A stretch of DNA of 64,000 nt from Mycobacterium sp. ACS1612 (GTDB lineage Bacteria; Actinomycetota; Actinomycetes; Mycobacteriales; Mycobacteriaceae), in the NCBI RefSeq assembly GCF_001667505.1, contig NZ_LZHZ01000070.1, forward strand, positions 41,869 through 105,868, in the 5' to 3' direction. Positions 50,913 through 59,272 of this stretch are shown here, in pieces. Below the pieces are notes generated by a model that worked only from the letters and a program-made list of their open reading frames with translations, had not been told where the DNA came from and searched no databases. The translations under genes were made by a program, and so were the position numbers. Within the stretch, counting starts at the first letter, position 1. The number at the start of each line of letters is the position of its first letter.

Positions 50913-51800
50913 GTGGGCACGAGCATTGCATTGATCGGACCTGGCGCCATCGGCGCGACCGTGGGCGCATATCTGCACGCCGCGGGTCATTCCGTCCTGC
51001 TGTGCGGGCGCACCGAGCGCGACGCGATCGAGGTGCGGCCCGACGACCGCGACCCGATTGTGCTGCCCGGTCCGGTGCAGACGGATCCCGCTGTCGTCGA
51101 CGGGCCGGTTGACGTGGTATTCATCGCGGTCAAGGACACCCAGACCGAGCAGGCAGGCGGCTGGCTGTCGCGGCTGTGCGACGACCGCTCCATCGTGTGC
51201 GCCCTGCAGAACGGCGTCGAACAGGTCGAGCGGGTCGGCCGGTTCTGTCCGTCGTCGACGGTGGTGCCCGCGGCGGTCTGGGTGTCGTCGGAGGTGCAAC
51301 CGCAGCGCTGGGTGCGGGTGCGCAACCAGCCCCGGCTGGTGCTGCCGGACACCGACGCGGCGGCGACGCTCGCGGAGTTGTTACGCGGGGCGGGCGTCAC
51401 GGTCGAGTTGGACCCCGATTTCGTCACTGCCGCGTGGCGCAAGCTGCTCGTGAACGCCGTGGTCGGCCTCATGGTGTTGTCCGGGCGACGCGCGGGCATC
51501 TTCCGCCGCGACGACGTGGCCGCGCTGGGCCGCCGGTACCTGGCCGAATGCCTGGCCGTGGCGCGGGCCGACGGCGCCCACCTCGACGAGGGGGTGATCG
51601 ACGAGATCGTCGGCATGCTGGCGCAGGGGCCGCCCGACATCACCACGTCGATGCTGACCGATCGCCAGGCGGATCGGGCGCTGGAATGGGACATCCGCAA
51701 CGGCGTCGTGCTGCGCAAGGCCGCCGCGTACGGCATTGCGGCCCCGATCAGCGAAGTGCTGGTGCCGATCTTGGCGGCGGCCAGCGACGGCCCCGGCTAG
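50913..51800 (+). CDS. 2-dehydropantoate 2-reductase-like oxidoreductase (PanE/ApbA), Rv2573-like
   Basis: 295-residue NAD(P)-dependent reductase. The Rossmann loop is GPGAIGATVGAYLHAAGHSV, then VVFIAVKDTQTEQ and QNGVEQ; the C-terminal helical domain holds the catalytic Lys in AAWRKLLVNAVVG and DITTSMLTDRQADRALEWD. Start GTG at 50913 (VGTSIALIGPG). It may reduce ketopantoate for CoA synthesis or a related keto acid. Position beside aspS matches Rv2573. A long hairpin follows the stop. Confidence 0.9.
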   Translation: MGTSIALIGPGAIGATVGAYLHAAGHSVLLCGRTERDAIEVRPDDRDPIVLPGPVQTDPAVVDGPVDVVFIAVKDTQTEQAGGWLSRLCDDRSIVCALQNGVEQVERVGRFCPSSTVVPAAVWVSSEVQPQRWVRVRNQPRLVLPDTDAAATLAELLRGAGVTVELDPDFVTAAWRKLLVNAVVGLMVLSGRRAGIFRRDDVAALGRRYLAECLAVARADGAHLDEGVIDEIVGMLAQGPPDITTSMLTDRQADRALEWDIRNGVVLRKAAAYGIAAPISEVLVPILAAASDGPG

Positions 51801-51811
51801 CTCACTTCCTC

Positions 51812-51878
51812 TGCGCCGAAACGGCATTCCGGCACGGAAAGTTCGAGAAGAGGCGTGCTGGAATGCCGTTTCGGCGCA
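51812..51878. terminator. Long-stem (25-bp) hairpin terminator
   Basis: Arms TGCGCCGAAACGGCATTCCG plus GCACG (51812-51836) and 51854-51878 pair at 24 of 25 positions around a 17-base loop. It separates the convergent PanE-like gene and the carboxylesterase gene. The stem exceeds a normal terminator in length. Confidence 0.8.
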
Positions 51879-51885
51879 CGCGGGA

Positions 51886-53385
51886 TCAGTACAGGGCCGC
51901 CCACGCCTTGCGGCGTGCGGCGTCGGGATCCTCGACGACGGTGTCGCGCGCGGTCTCGATGATGCGGGTGTAGCGGTGCGCGGTGTCGTAGATCGGCCAG
52001 TCGTGCCCGCTGGACCAATGAATCGGGCCGGACGTCTGCGCGGCGAAGTCCAGCCAGGCACGCTGCATGCGCCTGCCGACCGGTGGCTGCAGCCGCCGGC
52101 CCAAAGGATGCAGCTTGCGCCCGATGAACGACGCGTAGCTGTGCTGAATGTGCACGATCTCGCTGCCGTGGGTGGCGCCTAGGCCGAGAACCCGCAGGCT
52201 CCAACCGAAATGGTCGAACCGGTACATGTGCGTCGGCGCGTGGGCGCTGTACGCGTCGGCGAACGCCCATGCCGGCCCGCCGAACATGCAATCCGACCCG
52301 AATGCGACCAGCGCACGCCGCCGCGGATAGTCCGGATACGCGGCGAGCACGCGCTCTCTGGCATCCGGTGCGACGCGGTCGAGGTAGGCGTCGATGGATG
52401 CGGTCGTGGTGGGCAGCATCGGCGGTTTGGTCCAGGCGAACATCGACGCCTCATGGCTGTTGGTGCCGATGATCAGCGGCATCCGCGCCAGCGTGCCCGC
52501 CCGCGCCGCGTCGACGGGATGCCTCGGCAGCAGATCGACGCCATAGGTCAACCCGTAAGCGAGCGTCGGCGTCGTCGACGCGCTCTTGAGCTGCAGCAGG
52601 CCCGCGGCGCGGCGCAGTTGCCGCTGCGGCAGCGCCTTGACTTCGGCCGGGCGCACGCCCAGCCGCTTCAGGAATTCGTGCGCCCGCCTCGCGCGCAGGT
52701 CGCGGTCGGCGATCAGCGGCAGCGCGGGACTCTGAGCGATCGCGCGGTGGAACAGACCGTCGGCCGCCGGGCTGGCCAGCAGCGCGAGCACCGACGTGGC
52801 GCCCGCGGATTCGCCGAACACCGTCACCCGGTCGGGGTCGCCGCCGAAGGCCGCGATGTTGTCCCGAATCCATTGCAGGGCGGCGATCTGGTCGCGCAGC
52901 GCGAGGTTGTCGTCGAACCCGTCGCCGAGGTCGGACAGTTCGAAGCCGCCGAAGACCCCGATCCGGTAAGTGATGTTGACGACGACGACGTTCCCGTTGG
53001 CGGCCAATCGTGACCCGTTGTAAAGCTGGAACTGTCCGGCGCCGTACACGAATGCACCGCCAGGGATCCACACCATCACCGGTAGCGATCCGCCTGTGTC
53101 GGGCGACCAGACTTGCAGTGTCAGACAGGCCTCGTCACGCACCTTCGGATCGTCGCGACCGCCGCCGACGAACGACTTGCTCTGCGGTGGCAGCGGTCCG
53201 TGTTCGACCGCGTCGCGCACACCGGTCCACGGCTGCAGCGGCGCGGGCGCCAGAAAACGACGTTCGCCGACCGGCTGCTCCGCATACGGCACGCCGCGCC
53301 AGACGTCCACCCCGGCCTCGGTCGTGCCGCGCAGATCTCCAAGGCCGGTGTGCGCGATGGTCGAATGTCCGGCAAGGACTGCCAC
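51886..53385 (-). CDS. Type-B carboxylesterase/lipase
   Basis: 499-residue alpha/beta hydrolase of the carboxylesterase-B family. Oxyanion region IPGGAFVYGAG, nucleophile elbow FGESAGATSVLALLASPAADGLFHRAIAQSPA, acid Glu in IGTNSHEASMF, and the His in LGATHGSEIVHIQH. GTG at 53385 (VAVLAGH) is the favoured start, and no signal peptide is evident, so it is probably cytoplasmic. Divergent from the YpfJ-like protease gene by 61 bases. Ester substrate unknown. Confidence 0.9.
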   Translation of the reverse strand: MAVLAGHSTIAHTGLGDLRGTTEAGVDVWRGVPYAEQPVGERRFLAPAPLQPWTGVRDAVEHGPLPPQSKSFVGGGRDDPKVRDEACLTLQVWSPDTGGSLPVMVWIPGGAFVYGAGQFQLYNGSRLAANGNVVVVNITYRIGVFGGFELSDLGDGFDDNLALRDQIAALQWIRDNIAAFGGDPDRVTVFGESAGATSVLALLASPAADGLFHRAIAQSPALPLIADRDLRARRAHEFLKRLGVRPAEVKALPQRQLRRAAGLLQLKSASTTPTLAYGLTYGVDLLPRHPVDAARAGTLARMPLIIGTNSHEASMFAWTKPPMLPTTTASIDAYLDRVAPDARERVLAAYPDYPRRRALVAFGSDCMFGGPAWAFADAYSAHAPTHMYRFDHFGWSLRVLGLGATHGSEIVHIQHSYASFIGRKLHPLGRRLQPPVGRRMQRAWLDFAAQTSGPIHWSSGHDWPIYDTAHRYTRIIETARDTVVEDPDAARRKAWAALY

Positions 53386-53446
53386 GCCCAAATCGTAGTG
53401 TGCGAAGCTGAGCAGACCCCGGTGGACAAGGAGACGGAGCGGTGCG

Positions 53447-54334
53447 ATGACCTTCAACGAGGGTATGCAGATCGACACGAGCAACATCTCCACCGGCGGC
53501 GGCCGCGGTCCCGGCCGCGGCATTGCGATCGGCGGCGGGCTGGGTGGCTTGATCATCGTGGTGCTCGCGCTGTTTCTCGGGGTCGACCCCAGTTCGGTCG
53601 TGCCCCAACAACAGCAGATCGACACCGGCGGTGTCGATGCGCCGGGCTACGACCTGACCCACTGCAAGACCGGAGCAGACGCGAACAAGTACGTGGAATG
53701 CCGGGTGGCCGCGACCACGAACTCCGTCGACGGCGTGTGGCAGCAACTGCTTCGCGGCTATACCCCGCCGCACACCGTACTGTTCCACGGCTCGGTGCAG
53801 ACCGGCTGCGGCCCCGCCGACACCTCCGTCGGCCCGTTCTACTGTCCGGTGGACCGAACCGCCTATTTCGATACCGACTTCTTCCAGGTGCTCGTCGACC
53901 AATTCGGTTCCAGCGGTGGTCCACTCGCTCAGGAGTACGTGGTGGCGCACGAGTATGGTCACCATGTGCAGAATCTGCAGGGCGTGCTGGGCCGCTCACA
54001 ACGTGATCCGGAGGGTGCCACCGGCGCGGGGGTCCGCACCGAGCTCCAGGCGGACTGCTACGCCGGTGTGTGGGCGCACTACGCCGCGATCACGAAACAG
54101 GAGAGCACCGGCGTGCCATACCTTGAGCCGTTGAGCGACAAGGACATTGCCGACGCGTTGTCGGCGGCGTCATCGGTGGGTGACGACCGGATTCAGAAGC
54201 AGGCCACCGGCCGGGTCAACCCGGAATCGTGGACGCACGGGTCATCGGCGCAGCGGCAGAAGTGGTTCACCGTCGGCTACCAGACCGGCGACCCCAACAA
54301 GTGCGACACCTTCGCGACGAACGACCTTGGCTAG
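53447..54334 (+). CDS. YpfJ-family neutral zinc metallopeptidase
   Basis: 295-residue membrane-anchored zincin. Gly-rich N-terminus, one transmembrane helix (about residues 24-45), then an extracytoplasmic domain with HExxH in VVAHEYGHHVQNLQG and the downstream ligand Glu in TELQADCYAGVW. Paired cysteines in the extracytoplasmic part may form disulfides. Position matches Rv2575. The ATG at 53447 lies 61 bases from the divergent esterase start; the next gene begins inside its last codons. Confidence 0.93.
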   Translation: MTFNEGMQIDTSNISTGGGRGPGRGIAIGGGLGGLIIVVLALFLGVDPSSVVPQQQQIDTGGVDAPGYDLTHCKTGADANKYVECRVAATTNSVDGVWQQLLRGYTPPHTVLFHGSVQTGCGPADTSVGPFYCPVDRTAYFDTDFFQVLVDQFGSSGGPLAQEYVVAHEYGHHVQNLQGVLGRSQRDPEGATGAGVRTELQADCYAGVWAHYAAITKQESTGVPYLEPLSDKDIADALSAASSVGDDRIQKQATGRVNPESWTHGSSAQRQKWFTVGYQTGDPNKCDTFATNDLG

Positions 54335-55961
54335 GCCGCCAACGGCCGTCGATGCCGTCGCCGAACGCTACCTCGATACGTTCGCGACGTTGGATCCCTG
54401 CGCGGCAACGGAAATGGGCATCCTCGGCCACGACGACGAGATCACGGACTACTCCCCCGACGGTGTCGCGGCCCGGGTCGAGGCGGCGCGCGCGACGCTG
54501 CGCGAACTCGACGTCGTGACCGCCGCCGACGACGTCGACTGGGTGACGATCGCCGCGATGCGGGAGCGACTCGGCCTTCAGATCGAACTGCACGACGCAT
54601 GGTTGGACGTCGGCGAACTCAACGTGATCGCGTCGCCGCTGCAGTCGATGCGCGACGTGTTCGACCTGATGGCCACCGACACCGACGACGACTGGGCGTT
54701 GATCGGCAAGCGGATGTCGAAAGTGCCCACCCGGGTGGCCGGTTACGCCGACGCCCTGCGCGCGGCGGTGGCAGGCGGGCGGGCGCCCGCAGCCCGCCAG
54801 GTCGCACGCGGCACCCAGCAGGCAGCCCAGATCCAGCAGTTGTTCGTCGAGATGGTGGCCGACGCGGCGCCGGGCAACGCCGTGCTGCACGCGCAATTGC
54901 AGCAGCACGCGTCCGCTGCCGCCGACGCGTACGCCGGGCTCGCGACCGTACTGCGCGACGAGATCGCCCCCAACGCACGACAGGAAGATGCGTTCGGCCG
55001 TGAGGTGTACGAACTGCTGTCGCGGCAGTTCCTGGGTACGTCGGTCGACCTCGACGAGACCTACGAGTGGGGCCTTCGGCTGCTGGAAAGCATTGTCGCC
55101 GAGCAGGAATCGATCGCCGACCGACTGTACCCAGGGGCGTCGGTCAGCGACGTGTTGCGGCGACTCGACGACGAACCTCGCTACCTGGTGCATGGCACCG
55201 ATGCACTGCAGGCGTGGATGCAGGATCTTTCCGACCGTGCGGTGGAATCGCTGGCCAAGACACACTTCGACATCGAGCCTGCGTTGCGGACACTGGAGTG
55301 CCGGATCGCCCCCACGCACACCGGCGGCATTTACTACACCGGGCCGTCGGAGGACCTGAGCCGACCAGGACGGATGTGGTGGTCGGTGCCGCCGGGTGTC
55401 GACACCTTCCGCACCTGGCAGGAAACCACCACGGTGTTCCATGAAGGCGTGCCCGGCCACCATCTGCAAGTCGGCCGCGCGGTCGCGTCTGCCGACCGTT
55501 TGAATCGGTGGCGCAGGCTGGGCTGCTGGGTGTCGGGTCACGGCGAGGGATGGGCGCTGTACGCAGAGCGGTTGATGGCCGAACTCGGCTGGCTCGACGA
55601 CGCCGGAAACCGGATGGGAATGCTGGACGCGCAACGCTTCCGGGCCGCGCGCGTGGTGCTCGACATCGGCGTGCACTGCGGACTCACTGCACCGGATGGC
55701 GGCCGGTGGGACGCCGAACGGGCGTGGGTGTTCCTGCAATCGCACAGTGCGATGGCCGAGGAAAATCTGCGTTTCGAGTTGGACCGCTATCTGGGTTGGC
55801 CGGGCCAGGCGCCGTCGTATGCGATCGGACAACGCATCTGGCAGCAGTTACGCGATGAGATCGTCGCACCTCACCTGCCGCTGCGGGAGTTCCACAACCG
55901 GGCGCTGGATCTCGGCGGGTTGCCGCTGGACGTGCTCAGGTCCGCACTGCTCGACGGCTGA
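54327..55961 (+). CDS. DUF885 metallopeptidase-like protein
   Basis: 544-residue cytoplasmic, mostly helical protein of the DUF885 family, related to gluzincin peptidases. The zinc motif is VFHEGVPGHHLQVGRAV, with the third-ligand segment SGHGEGWALYAERLMAELG; IYYTGPSEDLSRPGRMWWSVP is another family block. Start TTG at 54327 gives LARPPTAVDAVAERYL and overlaps the protease gene by 8 bases; no ATG or GTG fits better. The 3' end overlaps the convergent membrane-protein gene by 26 bases. Confidence 0.87.
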   Translation: MARPPTAVDAVAERYLDTFATLDPCAATEMGILGHDDEITDYSPDGVAARVEAARATLRELDVVTAADDVDWVTIAAMRERLGLQIELHDAWLDVGELNVIASPLQSMRDVFDLMATDTDDDWALIGKRMSKVPTRVAGYADALRAAVAGGRAPAARQVARGTQQAAQIQQLFVEMVADAAPGNAVLHAQLQQHASAAADAYAGLATVLRDEIAPNARQEDAFGREVYELLSRQFLGTSVDLDETYEWGLRLLESIVAEQESIADRLYPGASVSDVLRRLDDEPRYLVHGTDALQAWMQDLSDRAVESLAKTHFDIEPALRTLECRIAPTHTGGIYYTGPSEDLSRPGRMWWSVPPGVDTFRTWQETTTVFHEGVPGHHLQVGRAVASADRLNRWRRLGCWVSGHGEGWALYAERLMAELGWLDDAGNRMGMLDAQRFRAARVVLDIGVHCGLTAPDGGRWDAERAWVFLQSHSAMAEENLRFELDRYLGWPGQAPSYAIGQRIWQQLRDEIVAPHLPLREFHNRALDLGGLPLDVLRSALLDG

Positions 55962-56514
55962 CCAGCGTGACCTGGCGAACCAGATAGCCGATACCGATTG
56001 CGGCGCCGACGAATACGATCACGACGCCACACCCGGCGACCACCGCGGGCGTCGTCGATGTGACGAACCAGGCGGCACCGCCGATCGCAGCGGCGACCAA
56101 TGCGAACGCCACCGCCGAGTGTTGGGGTGCGCGTAGCGGCCGCCACAGCGCCGACCAGGACACGAATGCACCGTAGACGACCACGTTGAACGAGAAGTCG
56201 ATGCCCATCGCGAGGTACACGCCGAGATGAAACAGCACCACGGCCAGCGACGCCCACAGAGTCCAAAACCCAACGGCGAGCACGGCAAGAGCTACTGACC
56301 GCAGCAGCTCCAGCGCGACCAGCACGGCCGGTGCCGGGACGCCCGACAGCAGTTCGAAAGGTCCCGCAGGCGCGTCGATGAGTGAGTCGGGATAGTTGCC
56401 GACCCATTGCACGTCGGGCACCGTGAAAAGTGTCGCGACCGCGAAGATGATCCGGTACAGCCCGAGGTCAACCGCGGTGAGCGGGCCGCGCTGGACCCAT
56501 CGGTCGAACCTCAC
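55936..56514 (-). CDS. HTTM-like multipass membrane protein
   Basis: 192 residues from GTG at 56514. It has four to six hydrophobic segments and the start RWVQRGPLTAVDLGLYRIIFAVATLF, followed by WASLAVVLFHLGVYLAMGIDFSFNVVVYGAFVSW. These resemble the N-terminal part of HTTM (vitamin K-dependent carboxylase-like) proteins, but the soluble domain is missing. It starts within the 3' end of a broken membrane-protein gene, which it was probably translated with. Function unknown. Confidence 0.65.
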   Translation of the reverse strand: MRFDRWVQRGPLTAVDLGLYRIIFAVATLFTVPDVQWVGNYPDSLIDAPAGPFELLSGVPAPAVLVALELLRSVALAVLAVGFWTLWASLAVVLFHLGVYLAMGIDFSFNVVVYGAFVSWSALWRPLRAPQHSAVAFALVAAAIGGAAWFVTSTTPAVVAGCGVVIVFVGAAIGIGYLVRQVTLVSRRAVRT

Positions 56515-56977
56515 CGGCCACGCCCGAAGTCGAGGTGGACGGTGCGCGCACGGTGGAGTAGGTGACGTCGCCGGGGTTTGTGAGGTGGTGAGCGGCCTTG
56601 CGCCACACGATGTCAACGCCGGTCGGTGTTCTGTCGGGGAATCGTCGGGCGATGGTGTCCTGCAGTCAGGTCAGCGTCTGGTCGTCGATCGCGAACTGAT
56701 AGAACGCGAAAGCGTTCTTGAAGATCGGCAACGTGTCCAGCGGTGTCGTCGGAAGCAATTGGTCGTAGGCGACGGCCTCGGTCTGTCCGCCGCTGAACTG
56801 CCCACGAATTTCCGGCTTTTCGACGACGACGACATCGCCCTGCATTGGATGACCGGTGAAGGCGGGCATCGTCAACGCCGGATACGGTTCGGTCTTGGTG
56901 GTCATCAGGAACAACTAGAGCGCGAACAACACGACGGTCCCTGCGAAGAGCAGGCGTAGTCCGACTGTGCGCGTCAA
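56468..56977 (-). pseudogene. Broken gene for a membrane-anchored protein, partner of the HTTM-like gene
   Basis: One frame runs from TTG at 56977 (LTRTVGLRLLFAGTVVLFAL) to TGA at 56468 and encodes about 169 residues, but contains a TAG (56915-56917) inside the N-terminal transmembrane helix and a TGA (56666-56668). Between and after them the reading is sound: MTTKTEPYPALTMPAFTGHP, later DTIARRFPDRTPTGVDIVWR. The helix-then-soluble layout fits a membrane-anchored protein inactivated by two nonsense codons. It overlaps the HTTM-like start. Confidence 0.72.
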
Positions 56978-57056
56978 CGGGACCTCAATCGTCAGGCCTG
57001 GCGTGGGTCAAGCGTACCGATCGCGTAGGGCGCAACGCGGCTGCCACACTTGTGGC

Positions 57057-57611
57057 GTGACCACCGAACCCATCGAACCCGACACCAAGGACTGGACCTG
57101 GGTGTTGACACACCCGTGCCCGGAGTGCGGCTTTGATCCTGCCGCGGTGCACCACTCGCAGGTCGCCGACCGAATCCGCGCCGACGCGACCGACTGGCTG
57201 CGACGCCTCGGCGAACCCGACGCCGCGCAGCGCAGGCAGCCCGCCGTGTGGTCCACGCTGGAGTACGCCTGCCACGTCCGCGATGTGCACCGCATCTTCG
57301 ATCATCGAGTCCGGTTGATGCTCACCCAGGATGAGCCACAGTTTCCGAACTGGGATCAGGATGCGACGGCGATCGCCGACGACTACGCGTCGCAGGACCC
57401 GGCCACCGTCGCAAACGAGTTGTTCGACGCCGCGGGCGTGGTCGCCGACACCTACGCCAACGTGCCCGCCGACGCGTGGTCACGGCGCGGATTGCGCAGC
57501 AACGGAAGCGAATTCACCGTCGCAACCATCTCCGTCTACCACCTGCACGACATCGTTCACCACGCCCACGACGTCGACAGGGCTGACCCTCCCCCGCGGG
57601 AGAGTGGCTAG
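57057..57611 (+). CDS. DinB-superfamily protein
   Basis: 184-residue four-helix-bundle protein of the DinB/mycothiol-maleylpyruvate-isomerase type. The metal-binding His candidates are in YACHVRDVHRIFDHRV and YHLHDIVHHAHDVDRA. An N-terminal CPECGF motif precedes the bundle, perhaps a small metal site. In mycobacteria such proteins often use mycothiol or bacillithiol-like thiols (inference). GTG at 57057 is the chosen start. The stop region overlaps the convergent thioesterase gene by 4 bases. Confidence 0.88.
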   Translation: MTTEPIEPDTKDWTWVLTHPCPECGFDPAAVHHSQVADRIRADATDWLRRLGEPDAAQRRQPAVWSTLEYACHVRDVHRIFDHRVRLMLTQDEPQFPNWDQDATAIADDYASQDPATVANELFDAAGVVADTYANVPADAWSRRGLRSNGSEFTVATISVYHLHDIVHHAHDVDRADPPPRESG

Positions 57612-58489
57612 AGGCGGGACTGTTCCTTGATCGCGGTGTCGGTGGTGCGCAGTGGGCGGATCAACGCGTCCTGCGTGAAGGAGGCGATCAACTCGCCCTC
57701 CTCGGTGTGCACCGCGCCGCGCACATAGGACATGCCGGCACCGACCTGTGTGCTCTCGTGGCTGTAGAGAATCCAGCCATCCCAGCGGACCGGTTCGTGG
57801 AAACTCACCGTCACCGTCATCGGCGCCGTCGACACGGTCAGATGCGCCTGGGCGGTGCCAATACCCTCATGCGCCCGCATGGTCGTCGAAATCCCAAGGT
57901 GGCCAGTGAAATACGCGATCAGCGCCTTTGCGAGCTCGTCGCGCGCCGGGATCGGGTCGTAGTGCAGCCACGCGTACAGTTCGGGTGGCCCCACCTCGTC
58001 GGGACTATTCACATCGACGATGTCGACCAGGCGCAACTGCCTGCCGTCCATCGGCATCGGCGACACGTTCGCGTCATCGGGTCCCGCGACGTCGGGGCGC
58101 GGCAGATGGTGACGGATGACGTCTGCGGTCGGCACGTCGGCCAGCACCGTCGCCGTGATGCACCGCTTGCCGTTCTGCTTGGCGGCGACGATCGCCGTCG
58201 CAGTCGACCGGCCTTCGCTGACCACGTCGATCTCCAACTCGACCGGCCCCGCCCCGACCATCACGGCGCGGGCGAACACCGCAGACACCGAACGCACTGA
58301 CTTGTCCGCAAACCGTTTGGCTACCGCGACGATCGCCTGAGCGAGCACCTGCGTGCCCTCCACTACCTGGCGCTCGTCCTCACCGGCGGGCCCTGTCGCG
58401 GCGAGGAACCGGTTCTCCCCGTCCTGCCGGACGTCGAACAGGTCGAGAAGTCCGGCAACGGTCCACGTCTGCGCAGAGTCTGTCGTCAT
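57608..58489 (-). CDS. TesB-like acyl-CoA thioesterase (double hotdog)
   Basis: 293-residue protein of the acyl-CoA thioesterase II family. Two hotdog halves are visible: VVEGTQVLAQAIVAVAKRF and SAVFARAVMVGAGPVEL in the first, and a second half with HLGISTTMRAHEGIGTAQAHLTVSTAPMTVTVSFHEPVRWDGWILYSHESTQVG. Hydrolyses acyl-CoA to acid and CoA. It is divergent from the TetR gene, sharing the operator at 58523-58537, so it belongs to the same acyl-CoA regulon. Confidence 0.9.
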   Translation of the reverse strand: MTTDSAQTWTVAGLLDLFDVRQDGENRFLAATGPAGEDERQVVEGTQVLAQAIVAVAKRFADKSVRSVSAVFARAVMVGAGPVELEIDVVSEGRSTATAIVAAKQNGKRCITATVLADVPTADVIRHHLPRPDVAGPDDANVSPMPMDGRQLRLVDIVDVNSPDEVGPPELYAWLHYDPIPARDELAKALIAYFTGHLGISTTMRAHEGIGTAQAHLTVSTAPMTVTVSFHEPVRWDGWILYSHESTQVGAGMSYVRGAVHTEEGELIASFTQDALIRPLRTTDTAIKEQSRL

Positions 58490-58522
58490 GGCACCGAACA
58501 GTAACCGAGCTTCTGCAAAAGC

Positions 58523-58537
58523 GGTAACGTCATTACC
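58523..58537. promoter_or_regulatory. TetR operator between the thioesterase and TetR genes
   Basis: Palindrome GGTAACGTCATTACC, arms GGTAA and TTACC, immediately before the TetR ATG. It matches the palindrome at 59224-59240. The abutting position suggests a leaderless mRNA and steric block of RNA polymerase. TAACGT may be the -10 element. Confidence 0.8.
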
Positions 58538-59173
58538 ATGGCGAAGTCGAGCGGACGGACTCCCGACGCCGCCGGCGTCGACACCGAACCCCGGGAACGC
58601 CGCTTCATGAAGTCGGCGCTGGCGATTCTCGGCGAGACCGGCCGCACCGACTTCACGGTGCTCGAGGTGGTCGAGCGGTCAAAGACCTCGCTACGGTCCT
58701 TCTACCAACACTTTTCGACCAAGGACGAGTTGCTGCTGGCGTTGATCGACAAGATCATGTCCGAGTCGACGCGGAAGTGGCGCGAGGACACCGCGGGGTT
58801 GAAGGCGGCCGCGGCGCTGCGGGTACTCATCGACGGCATCTGCACACCCGCCGAGTCGACCACCCAGGACAGGGTCAACCGCGGACTGACCTCTTACAAC
58901 GATCGCCTTGCCGAAACCCTGCCCGGCGAGTACGCGCGCGTGCTGTCGCCGTTGCACGACCTGATCAAGGACATCATCACCCGCGGTATCGCCGACGGTG
59001 TCTTCCCCAGCGGAATCGATATCGACGCCACCGCCGCACTGATCATGCAATCGGCGCTCGGCGCGATGCGATTGCAGGTGCTCGGCGCCGAACTCAACGG
59101 CGTCCCGATCACCGCCGACCACATCTACCAGTTCTGCATCGGCGGCCTGCACGGCCAGGCCGACCTCCGCTGA
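58538..59173 (+). CDS. TetR/AcrR-family regulator of the acyl-CoA module
   Basis: 211-residue repressor-like protein. The helix-turn-helix is LGETGRTDFTVLEVVERSKTSLRSFYQHFSTKDELLLAL (about residues 28-66), preceded by a disordered N-terminus. The ligand domain shows LRVLIDGICTPAES and ends LHGQADLR. Acyl-CoA or a CoA-thioester intermediate is the likely ligand given the neighbours. Its ATG abuts the palindrome; a second copy lies ahead of the amidohydrolase gene, so it likely controls both units. Confidence 0.9.
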   Translation: MAKSSGRTPDAAGVDTEPRERRFMKSALAILGETGRTDFTVLEVVERSKTSLRSFYQHFSTKDELLLALIDKIMSESTRKWREDTAGLKAAAALRVLIDGICTPAESTTQDRVNRGLTSYNDRLAETLPGEYARVLSPLHDLIKDIITRGIADGVFPSGIDIDATAALIMQSALGAMRLQVLGAELNGVPITADHIYQFCIGGLHGQADLR

Positions 59174-59223
59174 CCTGCGCGATATTACTTCGCCTCGGGG
59201 TGATGTTTTCGCTGGTCCACGCG

Positions 59224-59240
59224 TGGTAATGTCATTACCA
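59224..59240. promoter_or_regulatory. TetR operator upstream of the amidohydrolase operon
   Basis: Perfect palindrome TGGTAATGTCATTACCA (7-base arms, 3-base centre), 33 bases before the amidohydrolase ATG and of the same sequence as the operator at 58523. The ribosome site AGGAGG follows at 59262-59267. Confidence 0.85.
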
Positions 59241-59272
59241 CCAGAGCAAAACGAGACTTCCAGGAGGCGGAA

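Noticed and set aside
50850..51299. Long upstream extension of the aspS frame
   Set aside because: Overlaps the divergent PanE-like gene; the GTG at 50846 gives the expected AspRS start.
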